Part shown: positions 34,541 through 44,044 of the stretch, one piece after another
Position numbering within the stretch: position 1 is the first letter of the stretch
How the letters are laid out: every line of letters begins with the position of its first letter
The notes under the pieces: model-generated
The model's input: only the letters and a program-made list of their open reading frames with translations
Database searches by the model: none
What the model was told of the DNA's origin: nothing
Position numbers and translations under genes: made by a program
Source of the DNA: Bacteroidota bacterium
GTDB taxonomy: Bacteria > Bacteroidota > Bacteroidia > Chitinophagales > Chitinophagaceae
DNA length: 64,000 nt
Assembly (NCBI GenBank): GCA_018267615.1
Contig: JAFDYD010000018.1
Coordinates: forward strand, 186,001-250,000
Direction: 5' to 3'

Positions 34541-36109
34541 ATGAAAAGTACGGAAGACTCAATTCGATTTATGAGCAGCCAACGGACTGAACGACTCAAC
34601 TATAAAAGCGATTTGCCAGATAACAAAAAAATTTGGATAGCAATCAGTTTGGCTGCACTTGTATTTTTTCTGATCATCGCCAATCCGTCGAAATATTATT
34701 TTTTGAATGATGATTTTGGCCTTATTCCCATTTCAGCCGAAAAACATTTTATACACGGGTATTTTTTCAGGTTGTTGTTTAATATTTCTCTCTGGTTCGA
34801 CCATCTGATCTGGGGTCGGACTGCTTTGGGTTATCATCTCACCAATGTAATCATACATATCGTCAATTCTATACTGCTATTTCTATTCGCTCAATCACTA
34901 TTCATTCTTTACCACGACAACAACACGCTCTTAAAATCCTGGCTCGCTTCTGTCTTATTTTTACTGTATGCATTTCACTCCGAATCTATATTTTGGATTG
35001 CCGGGCGAGGCGGATCATTGAGCAGTCTGTTCTTTTTATCAGCAGGAATTTGCTATTTAAAAAGAGACCATCGGCGCTTGAATATTTTTTTGTCAGTATT
35101 TTTTTTTATCTGCGGCTTGTTCGTTTATGAATCTGTCTGGATATTCCCTTTCTTTTGTTTTGCTATATCCGCCACGGATGTCCTAACAAAAAAGAAAGAC
35201 CGGAAGCGGGAAAGCAGGTATATAATATTTGTAATAAGCGCTTTTCTATTTTATTTTATTTATAGGCGAATGATAACCGGAAAGCTCAGCACCGATTATG
35301 AGCTGGGAAGTATTGTTCATTTAAATGTATCCGCGCTATTTTACAATTACAATACACTTATAGCACGCAGTTTTCTGCCTCCGATGGCATCTTCGAAATT
35401 ATTTTTAGCATCTTATCTTCTTGGTATTGCCGTATCGTTGGTTATTCTATTTGCCTTGATAAAAAAAAGAAAGATGAATGTGTTGACGTGGTTACTGATT
35501 ATTTGTTTTATGATATCTATATTGCCGCCAGTATCGTTGGGGATAGACACGCATGATACCGAATCCGAACGTTTTATTTATCTGTCTTCAATCTTCGCTA
35601 TTTTATTGATCATCGAAGTCTTATCGCTTTTGTTGAATGCCAGGAAATTCTTCATATGCTCAATCTTGTTAATGATCGCGCATGGTTTTTATTTATTTCA
35701 ATCGGCATTGGTCTATCGTTTCAGTGGATCCATCACAAGAAAATCGCTGGAGTTTATTAATCAAAAACAGGAACTGGAAAATATTTACCTGGTGAACCTG
35801 CCATCACAATACAAAGGTGCATTGATGTTTAGATCAGGATTAACCGGAGCAATACAATGGATTTGCACCGATTGTAAATACGGGCATCTTGTTACACTTA
35901 ACGCACATGAATTTACAAAGAGAAAAAAAACATTTCAACTGCTGGAACTAAAGGGAGAGCGGGGCATCAAATCGATGAATGGCAAATTGATTGTGGATAG
36001 TGCAGGTTCAAATTCGAAGATTGAATTATCGCATGTTTCCTTTTCATTCAGGCCCGGAAAAGATATGATTTTATATTGGACAGATAGCTCGCTTGTAAAA
36101 ATCAAATGA
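34541..36109 (+). CDS. Polytopic membrane protein, likely GT-C-type glycosyltransferase
   Basis: 522 residues with about 9-11 membrane spans and a soluble C-terminal domain (about 420-522). The early acidic loop YYFLNDDFGLIPIS followed by ALGYHLTNVIIHIVNSILLF and the HSESIFWIAGRGGSLSSLFFL segment resemble membrane mannosyl/arabinosyl-type GT-C enzymes and TMTC-like proteins, where the ND/DD in the first loop acts as catalytic base. The donor would be lipid-linked sugar. Substrate cannot be told. It is one of three similar membrane proteins within 8 kb. Confidence 0.6.
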   Translation: MKSTEDSIRFMSSQRTERLNYKSDLPDNKKIWIAISLAALVFFLIIANPSKYYFLNDDFGLIPISAEKHFIHGYFFRLLFNISLWFDHLIWGRTALGYHLTNVIIHIVNSILLFLFAQSLFILYHDNNTLLKSWLASVLFLLYAFHSESIFWIAGRGGSLSSLFFLSAGICYLKRDHRRLNIFLSVFFFICGLFVYESVWIFPFFCFAISATDVLTKKKDRKRESRYIIFVISAFLFYFIYRRMITGKLSTDYELGSIVHLNVSALFYNYNTLIARSFLPPMASSKLFLASYLLGIAVSLVILFALIKKRKMNVLTWLLIICFMISILPPVSLGIDTHDTESERFIYLSSIFAILLIIEVLSLLLNARKFFICSILLMIAHGFYLFQSALVYRFSGSITRKSLEFINQKQELENIYLVNLPSQYKGALMFRSGLTGAIQWICTDCKYGHLVTLNAHEFTKRKKTFQLLELKGERGIKSMNGKLIVDSAGSNSKIELSHVSFSFRPGKDMILYWTDSSLVKIK

Positions 36110-36215
36110 TTTCAGATCCTGGTTGAAAGGAATTCGCGTTCAAATACAGAAATCTGCGTTGTCAACCTTCCGCCGGTTTCATGTTGAACTTCCGGATTAA
36201 TCACTTCACTTTTAT

Positions 36216-37355
36216 TCATCGCAATTTTTTTAAAAATCCCACAACGGCGCCCATGCTCATAATAATTAAATACGGTGAGATGCTTAAAAAAAATCGGTTA
36301 TGCCAGTCATCACAACTCATGAATACTGTTATCCAGGTGAGCAGAATCACTGAAAAGAAATATAAAACGATATAAAGATGATTTTGGAACCAATAACGAA
36401 TTCCCAGGAATGCTAATAAATACAAGGGATAAAAATAAGCGACTAGGTATATATTGTGAGAACGACTGTAGTAGTTGCGATAGAGTCCAAAAAAAGCTAA
36501 GGTTCTTTCGCCGGATAAACGCAAAAACTGGCCAAAATTATGCATGATATAATAGAAAAGTCCATATACCGAATTTCCATTTTCGATTGCGTCGATCTGA
36601 ATCGGACCTTGCAATGTAGGGACCCCGCAAATAATTGTCTCACTTCTGAACGGTAACATAAAATCAAATTCGCCGCCACTCCCCAGAGCCTTATCAAGAA
36701 CAAATAGAAATAAAATGACAGACCCTGAAAATAAAATTGTCTTTTTTACAATGGAGATATTTTTAAGAAATCTAAAAAACAAATAGATAACAGCAGGTGG
36801 CAAAAAAAGTAACCCGGTCGGCCGCGTGAAAGAAAGTAGAATCAGCCATGCTAAAATACGTACGACATTATTGACTGATAGTTTATCAATGCGAAGCAGG
36901 TAGCAAGTAAAGATTAACGAAAAACTATAAAACAATGATTCCGTCTGAAGAAATGTATTGAATTCCTGGTAAAAAAAATTTGAGATCAAAATGCCCGTTC
37001 CTACCAGTGCAATATCTTTTCGACCAAAAATATTTTCCAGCAATCTGTAAAAGCAAAAACATGCTATGAAATTGAAGAGCATTTGTATAATCAATACAAA
37101 AACGAAACCCAGGTTTAATTTAAACGATACGGTCAATAAAAATATCTGCGTAAAATAAAGCCAGTAATTCGAAGAGCTAAGCGTTCCGCTATCGGCAAAA
37201 CGGTGGGCCTCTCCAATATATTTTTCAGCTTCTCCAACAGTAACGACGCCATTTTTCAAAAGCAAAAAAATATTCAGGAGTATCCATAAAATCAATATGA
37301 AAATTTTCGGATCATCGAAATAGCTCCTTATTTTTTTAACCGTCGAAATAAGCAT
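36216..37355 (-). CDS. Polytopic membrane protein, possible GT-C glycosyltransferase
   Basis: 379 residues from ATG 37355 (frame open to 37406), about nine to ten membrane spans. The N-terminal segment VGEAEKYIGEAHRFADSGTLSSSNYWLYF is the first periplasmic loop expected for GT39-like enzymes, with acidic residues in place of DD. FNTFLQTESLFYSFSLIFTCYLL and FTRPTGLLFLPPAVIYLFF are also characteristic. The substrate is unknown. It stands alone on the minus strand between a plus-strand membrane protein and ribE. Confidence 0.6.
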   Translation of the reverse strand: MLISTVKKIRSYFDDPKIFILILWILLNIFLLLKNGVVTVGEAEKYIGEAHRFADSGTLSSSNYWLYFTQIFLLTVSFKLNLGFVFVLIIQMLFNFIACFCFYRLLENIFGRKDIALVGTGILISNFFYQEFNTFLQTESLFYSFSLIFTCYLLRIDKLSVNNVVRILAWLILLSFTRPTGLLFLPPAVIYLFFRFLKNISIVKKTILFSGSVILFLFVLDKALGSGGEFDFMLPFRSETIICGVPTLQGPIQIDAIENGNSVYGLFYYIMHNFGQFLRLSGERTLAFFGLYRNYYSRSHNIYLVAYFYPLYLLAFLGIRYWFQNHLYIVLYFFSVILLTWITVFMSCDDWHNRFFLSISPYLIIMSMGAVVGFLKKLR

Positions 37356-37479
37356 AAAGAATATAATTGTTCCTGTTAACCTCTTTGTGTAAAAGAAGAA
37401 AATCAAATTTCAACTCATCATGGTTCCAAATAAAAATATCGGAATAAATCCAAAAACAAACGTGAGTTATAATGGTTAA

Positions 37480-38070
37480 CTAGTGAGCAATCTCTTTAAA
37501 TCTCGCAATATACTTTCCGACCATATCGAATTCAATATTCACGGTTGATCCCGGGGACACATGCTTTATGTTAGTATGTTCGAAAGTATAAGGTATAACT
37601 GCCACTTTGAAATTTTTCTTTTTGACGTCGAATACAGTCAAACTTATCCCGTTCAGACAAATAGAACCTTTCTCAATAAGCAGGTGGTTGAACTCTTTTG
37701 GAAATTCAAATTCGAATTCCCAACTGCCTTTCAATGCTTTTTTTTGAACGCAGGTTGCAACAGTATCTGCATGGCCCTGTACGATGTGTCCGTCCAATCG
37801 ACCATTCAGAAGCATCGATCTTTCAAGGTTTACGGAATAACCTTCAATCCATCGATCAAGATTGGTTTTTTTTAAAGTTTCCCTGATAGCGGTAACCCTA
37901 TGCACGCCGGGGCGGATATCTTCCACGGTCAGGCACACGCCGTCATGGCAAACACTTTGGTCAACCTTCAACAAATCAGATATTTCAGAAGCCACCCAAA
38001 ATGTTTTATTGGCTCCCTCGGCCGAAATCGACTTTATATCCCCTATTGATTCAACAATACCAGTAAACAT
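37480..38070 (-). CDS. ribE: Riboflavin synthase, alpha chain
   Basis: 196 residues made of two lumazine-binding repeats. Each starts the same way: MFTGIVESIGDI with SVCHDGVCLTVEDI in the first half, and NGRLDGHIVQGHADTVA with GSICLNGISLTVFDV in the second. The enzyme joins two 6,7-dimethyl-8-ribityllumazine molecules to make riboflavin in the cytoplasm. The N-terminal MFTGI is needed for catalysis and is intact. Length fits the family (about 195-210). A single gene unit here. Confidence 0.95.
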   Translation of the reverse strand: MFTGIVESIGDIKSISAEGANKTFWVASEISDLLKVDQSVCHDGVCLTVEDIRPGVHRVTAIRETLKKTNLDRWIEGYSVNLERSMLLNGRLDGHIVQGHADTVATCVQKKALKGSWEFEFEFPKEFNHLLIEKGSICLNGISLTVFDVKKKNFKVAVIPYTFEHTNIKHVSPGSTVNIEFDMVGKYIARFKEIAH

Positions 38071-38123
38071 GGTGTAAAAATCGGCTTTTTATAATTCCGT
38101 TTCATAATTTCAGCTTTTCCTTT

Positions 38124-38157
38124 TATATTTGCATCCCATTCATTGATCAAAGGAGGT
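38124..38157 (+). promoter_or_regulatory. rpsU -7 promoter element and strong Shine-Dalgarno
   Basis: TATATTTG at 38124-38131 fits TAnnTTTG. AAAGGAGGT at 38149-38157 is a perfect anti-Shine-Dalgarno complement, 7 bases before the ATG. In Bacteroidota most genes lack this element because the ribosome hides the 16S tail with bS21. The strong element before the bS21 gene is thought to make its translation sense bS21 level. Confidence 0.65.
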
Positions 38158-38164
38158 ATATTAT

Positions 38165-38362
38165 ATGTTGATTATAGATTCAAAAGATTGCGAAAATATA
38201 GACAAGGCTCTCAAAAAGTACAAGAAAAAATTTGAGAAAGCAAAAGTGCTAGTGCAGCTAAGAGCTCGCCAGTCATACACCAAACCTTCAATCAAAAGAA
38301 GAAGTGAAGTGTTGAAAGCAATTTACAGGCAGCAGCTCGCAAGTGGTAAATTTGATGAATAG
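38165..38362 (+). CDS. rpsU: 30S ribosomal protein bS21
   Basis: 65 basic residues: MLIIDSKDCENIDKALKKYKKKFEKAKVL then the Arg/Lys-rich RRRSEVLKAIYRQQLASG. bS21 binds near the 3' end of 16S rRNA and, in Bacteroidota, takes part in shielding the anti-Shine-Dalgarno sequence. Own promoter, Shine-Dalgarno and terminator make this a stand-alone, probably autoregulated gene. Confidence 0.93.
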   Translation: MLIIDSKDCENIDKALKKYKKKFEKAKVLVQLRARQSYTKPSIKRRSEVLKAIYRQQLASGKFDE

Positions 38363-38383
38363 TCTACTTATTTCATTCAAAAT

Positions 38384-38422
38384 AAAAGCAAAAGGATCAT
38401 CTTTGATGATCCTTTTGCTTTT
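38384..38422 (+). terminator. Terminator of rpsU
   Basis: An 18-bp perfect stem, starting AAAAGCAAAAGG (38384) and closing CCTTTTGCTTTT (to 38422), around a TTT loop. Confidence 0.85.
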
Positions 38423-38461
38423 ATAAAGATTTTCCTAATCATAATAACAAGGTTGTTATCG

Positions 38462-39952
38462 ATGCAACTACTTCGCACGCTTGGCAAGTATCCATTTCAC
38501 TCAATCGCAATCATTTTATTTTTTATTACGCATGGTTACAGTGAAAATGCTGGCGCCATTCCGATCGCCGACATGTTCAGTTTTTTCCTGATTTGCGCAG
38601 TTATAACCATTGTGTTGTTGTTCCTCATAAAAAAATGGATGAAATCATGGATCAATGCCGCAATTATTGTTACTATCCTCCTGATATTTTATCTTTTTTT
38701 TGGAGCTATCCAGGAATCGTTAAAAAGCTTAAAGCCGCTGCATTGGCTGGCCAGGTACAGTGTGATGTTGCCTGGGACCATAGTGCTGATTATTTTTTTA
38801 GCAATTTATCTTAAAAAGAAAGGCAGGGAGTTTACTCGTGCGACGGCCTACCTCAACGTTTTACTAATTATATTAATCCTGGTTGACATTACTAATATTT
38901 CCGCGGGAATATTTCGGACTAAACCAAATTTACAAGATGGGAAAAACGGCTTGCTATCATCCATGCCGCCGTGCGATACCTGTAAGAAGCCCGATATTTA
39001 TTTAATTGTGCTCGACGAGTATTGGGGGACCGACATGTTGCGAAAATATTTCAACTACGACAATACTGCATTCATTTCATTCCTGTCTGAAAATGGTTTC
39101 CATGTGCTCGCCCATCCGCATAGCAACTATACCGTAAGTCCAATATCGGTCGGTTCAACCTTCGATATGAAATATGCATCACATTGGACTAATGTGGTTG
39201 TAGAGGATTATGGAGTCATTGCTTCAAAAATAATCAGTCAGAGCCCAACCATTGGGTTTTTAAAATCATCCGGTTACGAAATAAATAATTGCTCAATTTT
39301 CGATGTTGAAAACAAACCCGGGGTTTCCGATTTCGAAATGTTGCCGATAAAAATGCGATTGATCACGTCCAAAACACTACTGGCTAAAATGGAGAAGGAT
39401 CTTTTTTGGCACGTTCAATTAAAAATAGCTGCAAGATTTAACTGGCTCACAAAAAGGTTGCAGGGACACGCACGTGAGGGAAATAAAAAAATAATCGATC
39501 GTACAATAGAAGCGATCAATAAAAAATCCATCCATCCTCAATTTACTTATACCCATTTGTTGATGCCCCACTTACCATATTTATATGATAGCCTCGGCAG
39601 AGATTTGTTCCTCAATTATTATAAGACCGGGCTTTCCGGGATAAAAAATGATGAGAACTATTTACAATATCTGGTGTACACCAACAAAATAATAATGGAG
39701 ATGATCGCTCAAATCATGAAGAGGTCGAATCGCGGTGCTGTCGTCATGCTTATCAGTGATCATGGATACAGGCATTTTTCTGATACGAGCGGCAACTTTT
39801 CAAGATATAATAATTTAAATGCCATTTATTTTCCATCGGGAAATTATAAAGCATTCTATGACTCTATGAGTAATGTGAACCTGTTCAGAGCCACATTCAA
39901 CAGCCTTTTCTCTCAAAAATTACCGATGCTGAAAGACTCCGTTGTCTATTAA
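38462..39952 (+). CDS. Membrane-bound sulfatase/phosphoethanolamine-transferase-fold enzyme
   Basis: 496 residues from ATG 38462 (a TTG at 38453 is also in frame). Four or five membrane spans fill residues 12-155. A periplasmic alkaline-phosphatase/sulfatase-fold domain follows, beginning KPDIYLIVLDEYWGTDML (metal-binding D), with SNYTVSPISVGSTF where the catalytic Ser/Thr is expected, and HLLMPHLPYLYD and MLISDHGYR (DHG metal site) at the end. This matches LtaS/sulfatase-like membrane enzymes that transfer or hydrolyse phospho- or sulfo-groups on surface glycans or lipids. Substrate not known. Confidence 0.72.
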   Translation: MQLLRTLGKYPFHSIAIILFFITHGYSENAGAIPIADMFSFFLICAVITIVLLFLIKKWMKSWINAAIIVTILLIFYLFFGAIQESLKSLKPLHWLARYSVMLPGTIVLIIFLAIYLKKKGREFTRATAYLNVLLIILILVDITNISAGIFRTKPNLQDGKNGLLSSMPPCDTCKKPDIYLIVLDEYWGTDMLRKYFNYDNTAFISFLSENGFHVLAHPHSNYTVSPISVGSTFDMKYASHWTNVVVEDYGVIASKIISQSPTIGFLKSSGYEINNCSIFDVENKPGVSDFEMLPIKMRLITSKTLLAKMEKDLFWHVQLKIAARFNWLTKRLQGHAREGNKKIIDRTIEAINKKSIHPQFTYTHLLMPHLPYLYDSLGRDLFLNYYKTGLSGIKNDENYLQYLVYTNKIIMEMIAQIMKRSNRGAVVMLISDHGYRHFSDTSGNFSRYNNLNAIYFPSGNYKAFYDSMSNVNLFRATFNSLFSQKLPMLKDSVVY

Positions 39953-39966
39953 ATTTAATAAATTTG

Positions 39967-40875
39967 ATGAGGCCAACACTTACCATCTTGAACGAAACCA
40001 TTCAGCCATTCGTCGACTACATCAAATTTGAAAAGCGCTACTCCGAAAATACCATTCGCTCCTATCATGAAGACCTCATAGATTTTTTTGATTTTATCGA
40101 CACTACGTTCGGGAGTCATGAATTGAAAGCAATAACTGCAACATTCGTTCGGAGTTGGCTTGCAGATCTGAAAGCAAAAAAAATAAGTTCAAAATCGATC
40201 AATCGAAAAATATCCTGCCTGAAATCTTTTTTCAAATATCAATTGAGAACAGGTTCGCTCACTCAAACACCGATGACCACCATCATCAATCCCAAAATCA
40301 GCAAAAGGTTGCCGGTCTATATAGAAGAAAAAGACATTCAAACTTTACTGAATACAATTGAATTTCCTGGCGACATGCAAGGGTGTACCGACCGTTTACT
40401 GATCAACATGTTTTATAATACGGGTATACGTTTGAGTGAACTGATCAACCTGCGCGAAAATCAAATAGATTTCAGCAATAGAACAATTAAGGTGTTGGGC
40501 AAAGGAAAAAAAGAAAGAATAATTCCGGTGAGTATGCTTTTGATCGATCAGATCAAAGATTATCACGATCAAAAAAATAAGCTGGATGAAGCTGATGATT
40601 CTTTTTTATTTGTAAATAAGAACGGGAAAAAATTATATCCTAAATACGTTTACCTTACTGTTAAAAAATATTTAAGTAAGATAACAACTATTGATAAAAA
40701 AAGTCCGCATGTGTTAAGACACACTTTTGCCACGCATCTTACTAATGGAGGAGCAGATCTGAATTCTGTGAAGGAACTGCTTGGCCATTCCAGTTTAGCC
40801 GCTACACAATTATACACACACAACAGCATCGCGAAATTGAAAGACGTATATAAAAAAAGTCATCCAAAAGCATAA
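39967..40875 (+). CDS. XerC/XerD-type tyrosine recombinase
   Basis: 302 residues from ATG 39967. The N-terminal core-binding domain FVDYIKFEKRYSENTIRSYHEDLIDFFDF and the catalytic domain NMFYNTGIRLSELINL, KVLGKGKKERIIPV, SPHVLRHTFATHLTNGGADLNSVKELLGHSSLAATQLYTH contain all catalytic residues (R, K, HxxR, H, Y). Unlike the island integrase, no residue is changed. The length and conserved motifs indicate housekeeping resolution of chromosome dimers at dif. XerC and XerD cannot be told apart here. Confidence 0.9.
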   Translation: MRPTLTILNETIQPFVDYIKFEKRYSENTIRSYHEDLIDFFDFIDTTFGSHELKAITATFVRSWLADLKAKKISSKSINRKISCLKSFFKYQLRTGSLTQTPMTTIINPKISKRLPVYIEEKDIQTLLNTIEFPGDMQGCTDRLLINMFYNTGIRLSELINLRENQIDFSNRTIKVLGKGKKERIIPVSMLLIDQIKDYHDQKNKLDEADDSFLFVNKNGKKLYPKYVYLTVKKYLSKITTIDKKSPHVLRHTFATHLTNGGADLNSVKELLGHSSLAATQLYTHNSIAKLKDVYKKSHPKA

Positions 40876-40884
40876 TCATATATC

Positions 40885-42705
40885 ATGTTGACGGATAGGG
40901 CCACACATTTTTCTCTCTTAAAAAATATAGTTTGCTCTTTCCTCCTGTTTATCCCGGTATCGTATCTCTTCTATTCTTTGGCTATTGTTTTATTTATATC
41001 GGGTAATAGTCGCGATGCGATTCTTCACTTTTACCAGCAACGCTGGCCGGGCGCATTTGATATGGAAACATTTTCAGAAAGATGTTTCTCACCGCAGTGG
41101 TATTCATGGATAAGATCAAACCATATCGTCTTAATTGTTGCGATCGTCGCAGGTTTATCGATTTATTTTTTCTATATAAAAAAGCTATGGAGATTTTTTA
41201 ATGAACTGGTTAGAGAAGTTGCCCGGGTTGTAAGATTCATGATCAAAATTTTTATTGACCTCTCCACAAAAGAAAAAATATCGACGCTGATTTTGTTTGG
41301 CTGCATCTTTGCGTATAGGATCTATTTCTTTGTAAATTTTCCGCTCTTGCCAGACGAGCTGTGTTCGTATTTATTTTTTGTATCCAAAGGGTACTTATTG
41401 ACTGCGATATGCTATCCCCTTCCTAATAATCATGTCGGTTATAATTTAATTTGTTCTTTGTTGGGATATTTATCTTTTTTGTCGCCGCGTGTTGTGATGC
41501 GATTGCCCAGCATGATTGGGGACTTCCTCATGTTTTATGGACTCTTCTGCCTTTTTAAATATTTCGGCAGTTTTAAAAGAGCGTTGATCGTTGTTGCAGG
41601 AACGGCTTTCTGCTTTTTGCTTTCGTTATATGCAACGCAAGGGCGCGGTTATCATTTACAAACCTTATGCACGATGTTATCTGTTATGAGTTGTTGGGCA
41701 TGGTTTATTTCTCCTAGGTGGCGCGGTGTTGCCGGGTATCCATTGTTTGTCGTTTCAACCGTTGCTGGTTTCTATATCAATCCTGTATTTACTTACCAGT
41801 TTCTTGCCTTGGTGCTGATGATTTTTTTTATTTTATTGAAAAGCAAAGAATGCGCAAAACTGATCGTTTTTATTTATTCAATTTTCATCATCATTTTTTT
41901 TGTGACTGTGCTGTATTTGCCTCTTATACTTGGCAGCAGTTGGAACGCCGTGGTAAATAACGTATATGTAAAGGGCAACGGGAGTTGGGATGAATTGGCC
42001 GACATGCTACCGGATTTTAAATTCTCGATAAACTATCTGTTTAACTATGGCAATTGGGGTCTTTATATTTTTATCATGTCGGTGTTATTTTCGTTTTACC
42101 TGTATGCCCGGCGTATCATAAAAGATTATTTCTATCTCCATGCCTTTTTTTATTTTATGGCGGTTATTGCTTCACTGACAATTCTCACCATTTACAAAAA
42201 AAACTTTCCTATTGAAAGATCGCTTTGTTTTTTTGTGTTATTGGTAAACGTTATTTTTTTAAATGTGTGCTACGATGCAATAAAATATTATATTCCACGT
42301 AAGGCCAATTTAATTCTAAGCTTGTTCGTTCTATTTAAAATCACTGGTGCAGTAAGATTACTTTATTGGGATAAGTATGCTATCCGCAACAGGGATACTG
42401 TAAAAATTTATTATGAATTACAGAACGATTTCCGGGCACTGGCGAATTTCCATCCGGGCAGTTGGCAAATAACAGATGATGACGATTATTATTCTATGTA
42501 TGTCAGGTTATTTTTGATAAACCATCCTGACAAAAGCAGGATTGTGCTGAATCATGGAACCGCTGTTGGAGATATTATTTTTCTGCCAGACACTTATCAA
42601 AACATGTTTTTTCCCAAGAGATATGTTAAATGGGCTGAGAATAAAAAAACGGAAAAAGGCGAGGCGCTGGCAATTTATGTTTCTGCCTCCATAATAAGGG
42701 AATAA
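40885..42705 (+). CDS. Polytopic membrane protein, likely GT-C-type glycosyltransferase
   Basis: 606 residues with 11-13 membrane spans. The loop FPLLPDELCSYLFFVSKGYLLTAICYPLPNNHVGYNLICSLLG matches the first periplasmic loop of GT39/ArnT-like enzymes (acidic DE, then PNNHV). GRGYHLQTLCTMLSVMS is also typical. It starts 9 bases after xerC/D, so they may be co-transcribed. The sugar and acceptor are unknown. Confidence 0.6.
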   Translation: MLTDRATHFSLLKNIVCSFLLFIPVSYLFYSLAIVLFISGNSRDAILHFYQQRWPGAFDMETFSERCFSPQWYSWIRSNHIVLIVAIVAGLSIYFFYIKKLWRFFNELVREVARVVRFMIKIFIDLSTKEKISTLILFGCIFAYRIYFFVNFPLLPDELCSYLFFVSKGYLLTAICYPLPNNHVGYNLICSLLGYLSFLSPRVVMRLPSMIGDFLMFYGLFCLFKYFGSFKRALIVVAGTAFCFLLSLYATQGRGYHLQTLCTMLSVMSCWAWFISPRWRGVAGYPLFVVSTVAGFYINPVFTYQFLALVLMIFFILLKSKECAKLIVFIYSIFIIIFFVTVLYLPLILGSSWNAVVNNVYVKGNGSWDELADMLPDFKFSINYLFNYGNWGLYIFIMSVLFSFYLYARRIIKDYFYLHAFFYFMAVIASLTILTIYKKNFPIERSLCFFVLLVNVIFLNVCYDAIKYYIPRKANLILSLFVLFKITGAVRLLYWDKYAIRNRDTVKIYYELQNDFRALANFHPGSWQITDDDDYYSMYVRLFLINHPDKSRIVLNHGTAVGDIIFLPDTYQNMFFPKRYVKWAENKKTEKGEALAIYVSASIIRE

Positions 42706-42838
42706 CACCTTTAAACGAACAGAATTTTATAATAATTTTATTTGGAAAAACATCTATCATACATTAACTTCATTGAGTACCTATCACTAATTTTTTTTAA
42801 GTTCTTTATTTATTGTTTCACTGTTAAAATGCGATGAT

Positions 42839-43138
42839 ATGAACGTAAAAATTCAGACTGTGCACTTCGATGCAGACAACAAACTTGTTGATTATGTAAC
42901 AAAGAAATTAAGTAAGTTAAACACGTTTCACGACCGCATAATTAAGGTTGATGTGTTCCTGAAACTGGATAATGTAGTTCACACCATTAAAGATAAAATC
43001 GCCGAAATAAAAGTTCATGTTCCTCGTCAATATTTTTTTGTCAAATGCTCTTCCAAATCTTTTGAAGAATCATTTGACAGTGCTTTTGATTCTCTCGTAA
43101 ATCAGATCAAAAGAAAAAAAGATAAACAGGTAGCATGA
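42839..43138 (+). CDS. hpf: Ribosome hibernation promoting factor (short HPF / RaiA)
   Basis: 99 residues: MNVKIQTVHFDADNKLVDYVTKKLSKLNTFHDRIIKVDVFLKLD, then EIKVHVPRQYFFVKCSSKSFEESFDSAFDSLVNQIKRKKDK. This is the beta-alpha-beta-beta-beta-alpha fold of HPF/RaiA, which binds the 30S A and P sites in stationary phase and halts translation. There is no C-terminal dimerisation domain, so it is the short type. A terminator follows at once. Confidence 0.9.
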   Translation: MNVKIQTVHFDADNKLVDYVTKKLSKLNTFHDRIIKVDVFLKLDNVVHTIKDKIAEIKVHVPRQYFFVKCSSKSFEESFDSAFDSLVNQIKRKKDKQVA

Positions 43139-43146
43139 AAAAAAAC

Positions 43147-43170
43147 CAAAAACCCCGTTCAGGGGTTTTT
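43147..43170 (+). terminator. Terminator of hpf
   Basis: AAAAACCCC-GTTCA-GGGGTTTTTT: compact stem, then T-run, nine bases after the stop. Confidence 0.85.
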
Positions 43171-43236
43171 TTATTTCCCGGCTTTTGACTTTTTTTATAA
43201 ATCATCTGAATATCTGATAAAAAAAGACTCAAAATT

Positions 43237-43265
43237 TTTGAATTTAACAAATTCGCTTACCTTTG
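43237..43265 (+). promoter_or_regulatory. Promoter of the tRNA-tuf operon
   Basis: TTTG (43237-43240), 17 bases, TACCTTTG (43258-43265): an exact match to the Bacteroidota -33/-7 consensus, 72 bases before tRNA-Thr. It probably drives the four tRNAs and tuf. Confidence 0.8.
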
Positions 43266-43337
43266 CCTTCCCAAAAAAACGCGTGCATAAAAATTGTTCG
43301 CGTGAGTTCTTTAAAATATAAGATACAATAAGAGATT

Positions 43338-43410
43338 GCCAGAGTAGCTCAGCTGGTAGAGCAGCTGATTTGTAATCAGCTGGTCGGGGGTTCGAGTCCC
43401 TTCTCTGGCT
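43338..43410 (+). tRNA. tRNA-Thr (anticodon TGT)
   Basis: Acceptor GCCAGAG/CTCTGGC, anticodon stem GCTGA/TCAGC with loop TTTGTAA (TGT), T-loop TTCGAGT. First of the tRNA cluster before tuf. CCA not encoded. Confidence 0.95.
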
Positions 43411-43501
43411 CAGTTGTTTGAAGTAGGTGAGAGCCGGTCAGGGATCGCATCCATTAAATATGGATGTTTGGGTTATATCCCTTTCTTCGACGATATGAGT
43501 T

Positions 43502-43584
43502 GGGCAAGTAGCCAAGTGGCCAACGGCAACAGACTGTAAATCTGTCCTCTTCGGAGTTCGGTGGTTCGAATCCATCCTTGCCCA
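43502..43584 (+). tRNA. tRNA-Tyr (anticodon GTA)
   Basis: Acceptor GGGCAAG/CTTGCCC, anticodon loop CTGTAAA (GTA), long variable arm as in bacterial tRNA-Tyr, T-loop TTCGAAT. Confidence 0.95.
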
Positions 43585-43732
43585 CTTTTCCGCCGAATTT
43601 TTTGATAAGGCGGATTTAGAGATTTGATCGGATAGCGATAAAAGTTATTCAGTTCTTTATATAAAAAATAATTCATGGGCCTTCGCCGGCTGCGGCTGAC
43701 GATGTCCGTTGCAATTTCAGCGAAGGTGAAAT

Positions 43733-43805
43733 GCGGAAGTAGCTCAGTTGGTAGAGCGACAGCCTTCCAAGCTGTAGGTCGCGGGTTCGAACCTCGTCTT
43801 CCGCT
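43733..43805 (+). tRNA. tRNA-Gly (anticodon TCC)
   Basis: Acceptor GCGGAAG/CTTCCGC, anticodon loop CTTCCAA (TCC), T-loop TTCGAAC. The 148-base gap before it holds a hairpin CCTTCGC (43680-43686)/GCGAAGG (43720-43726), possibly a processing site. Confidence 0.95.
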
Positions 43806-43911
43806 CTTATGAAGTCATCGGCAAGCAGGATAACAGTAATAATGATCCGCTTTAAGAATGAACTTTAAGATCTTTAAATAATTAGTGAGGAAGACTCGCG
43901 ACTTCATACCA

Positions 43912-43983
<72 letters not shown>

Positions 43984-44044
43984 CAGAAAGCGAAATGCAA
44001 AACATTTGGCTGCAATTTTTAAACACAACTAAAAATAGATAACG

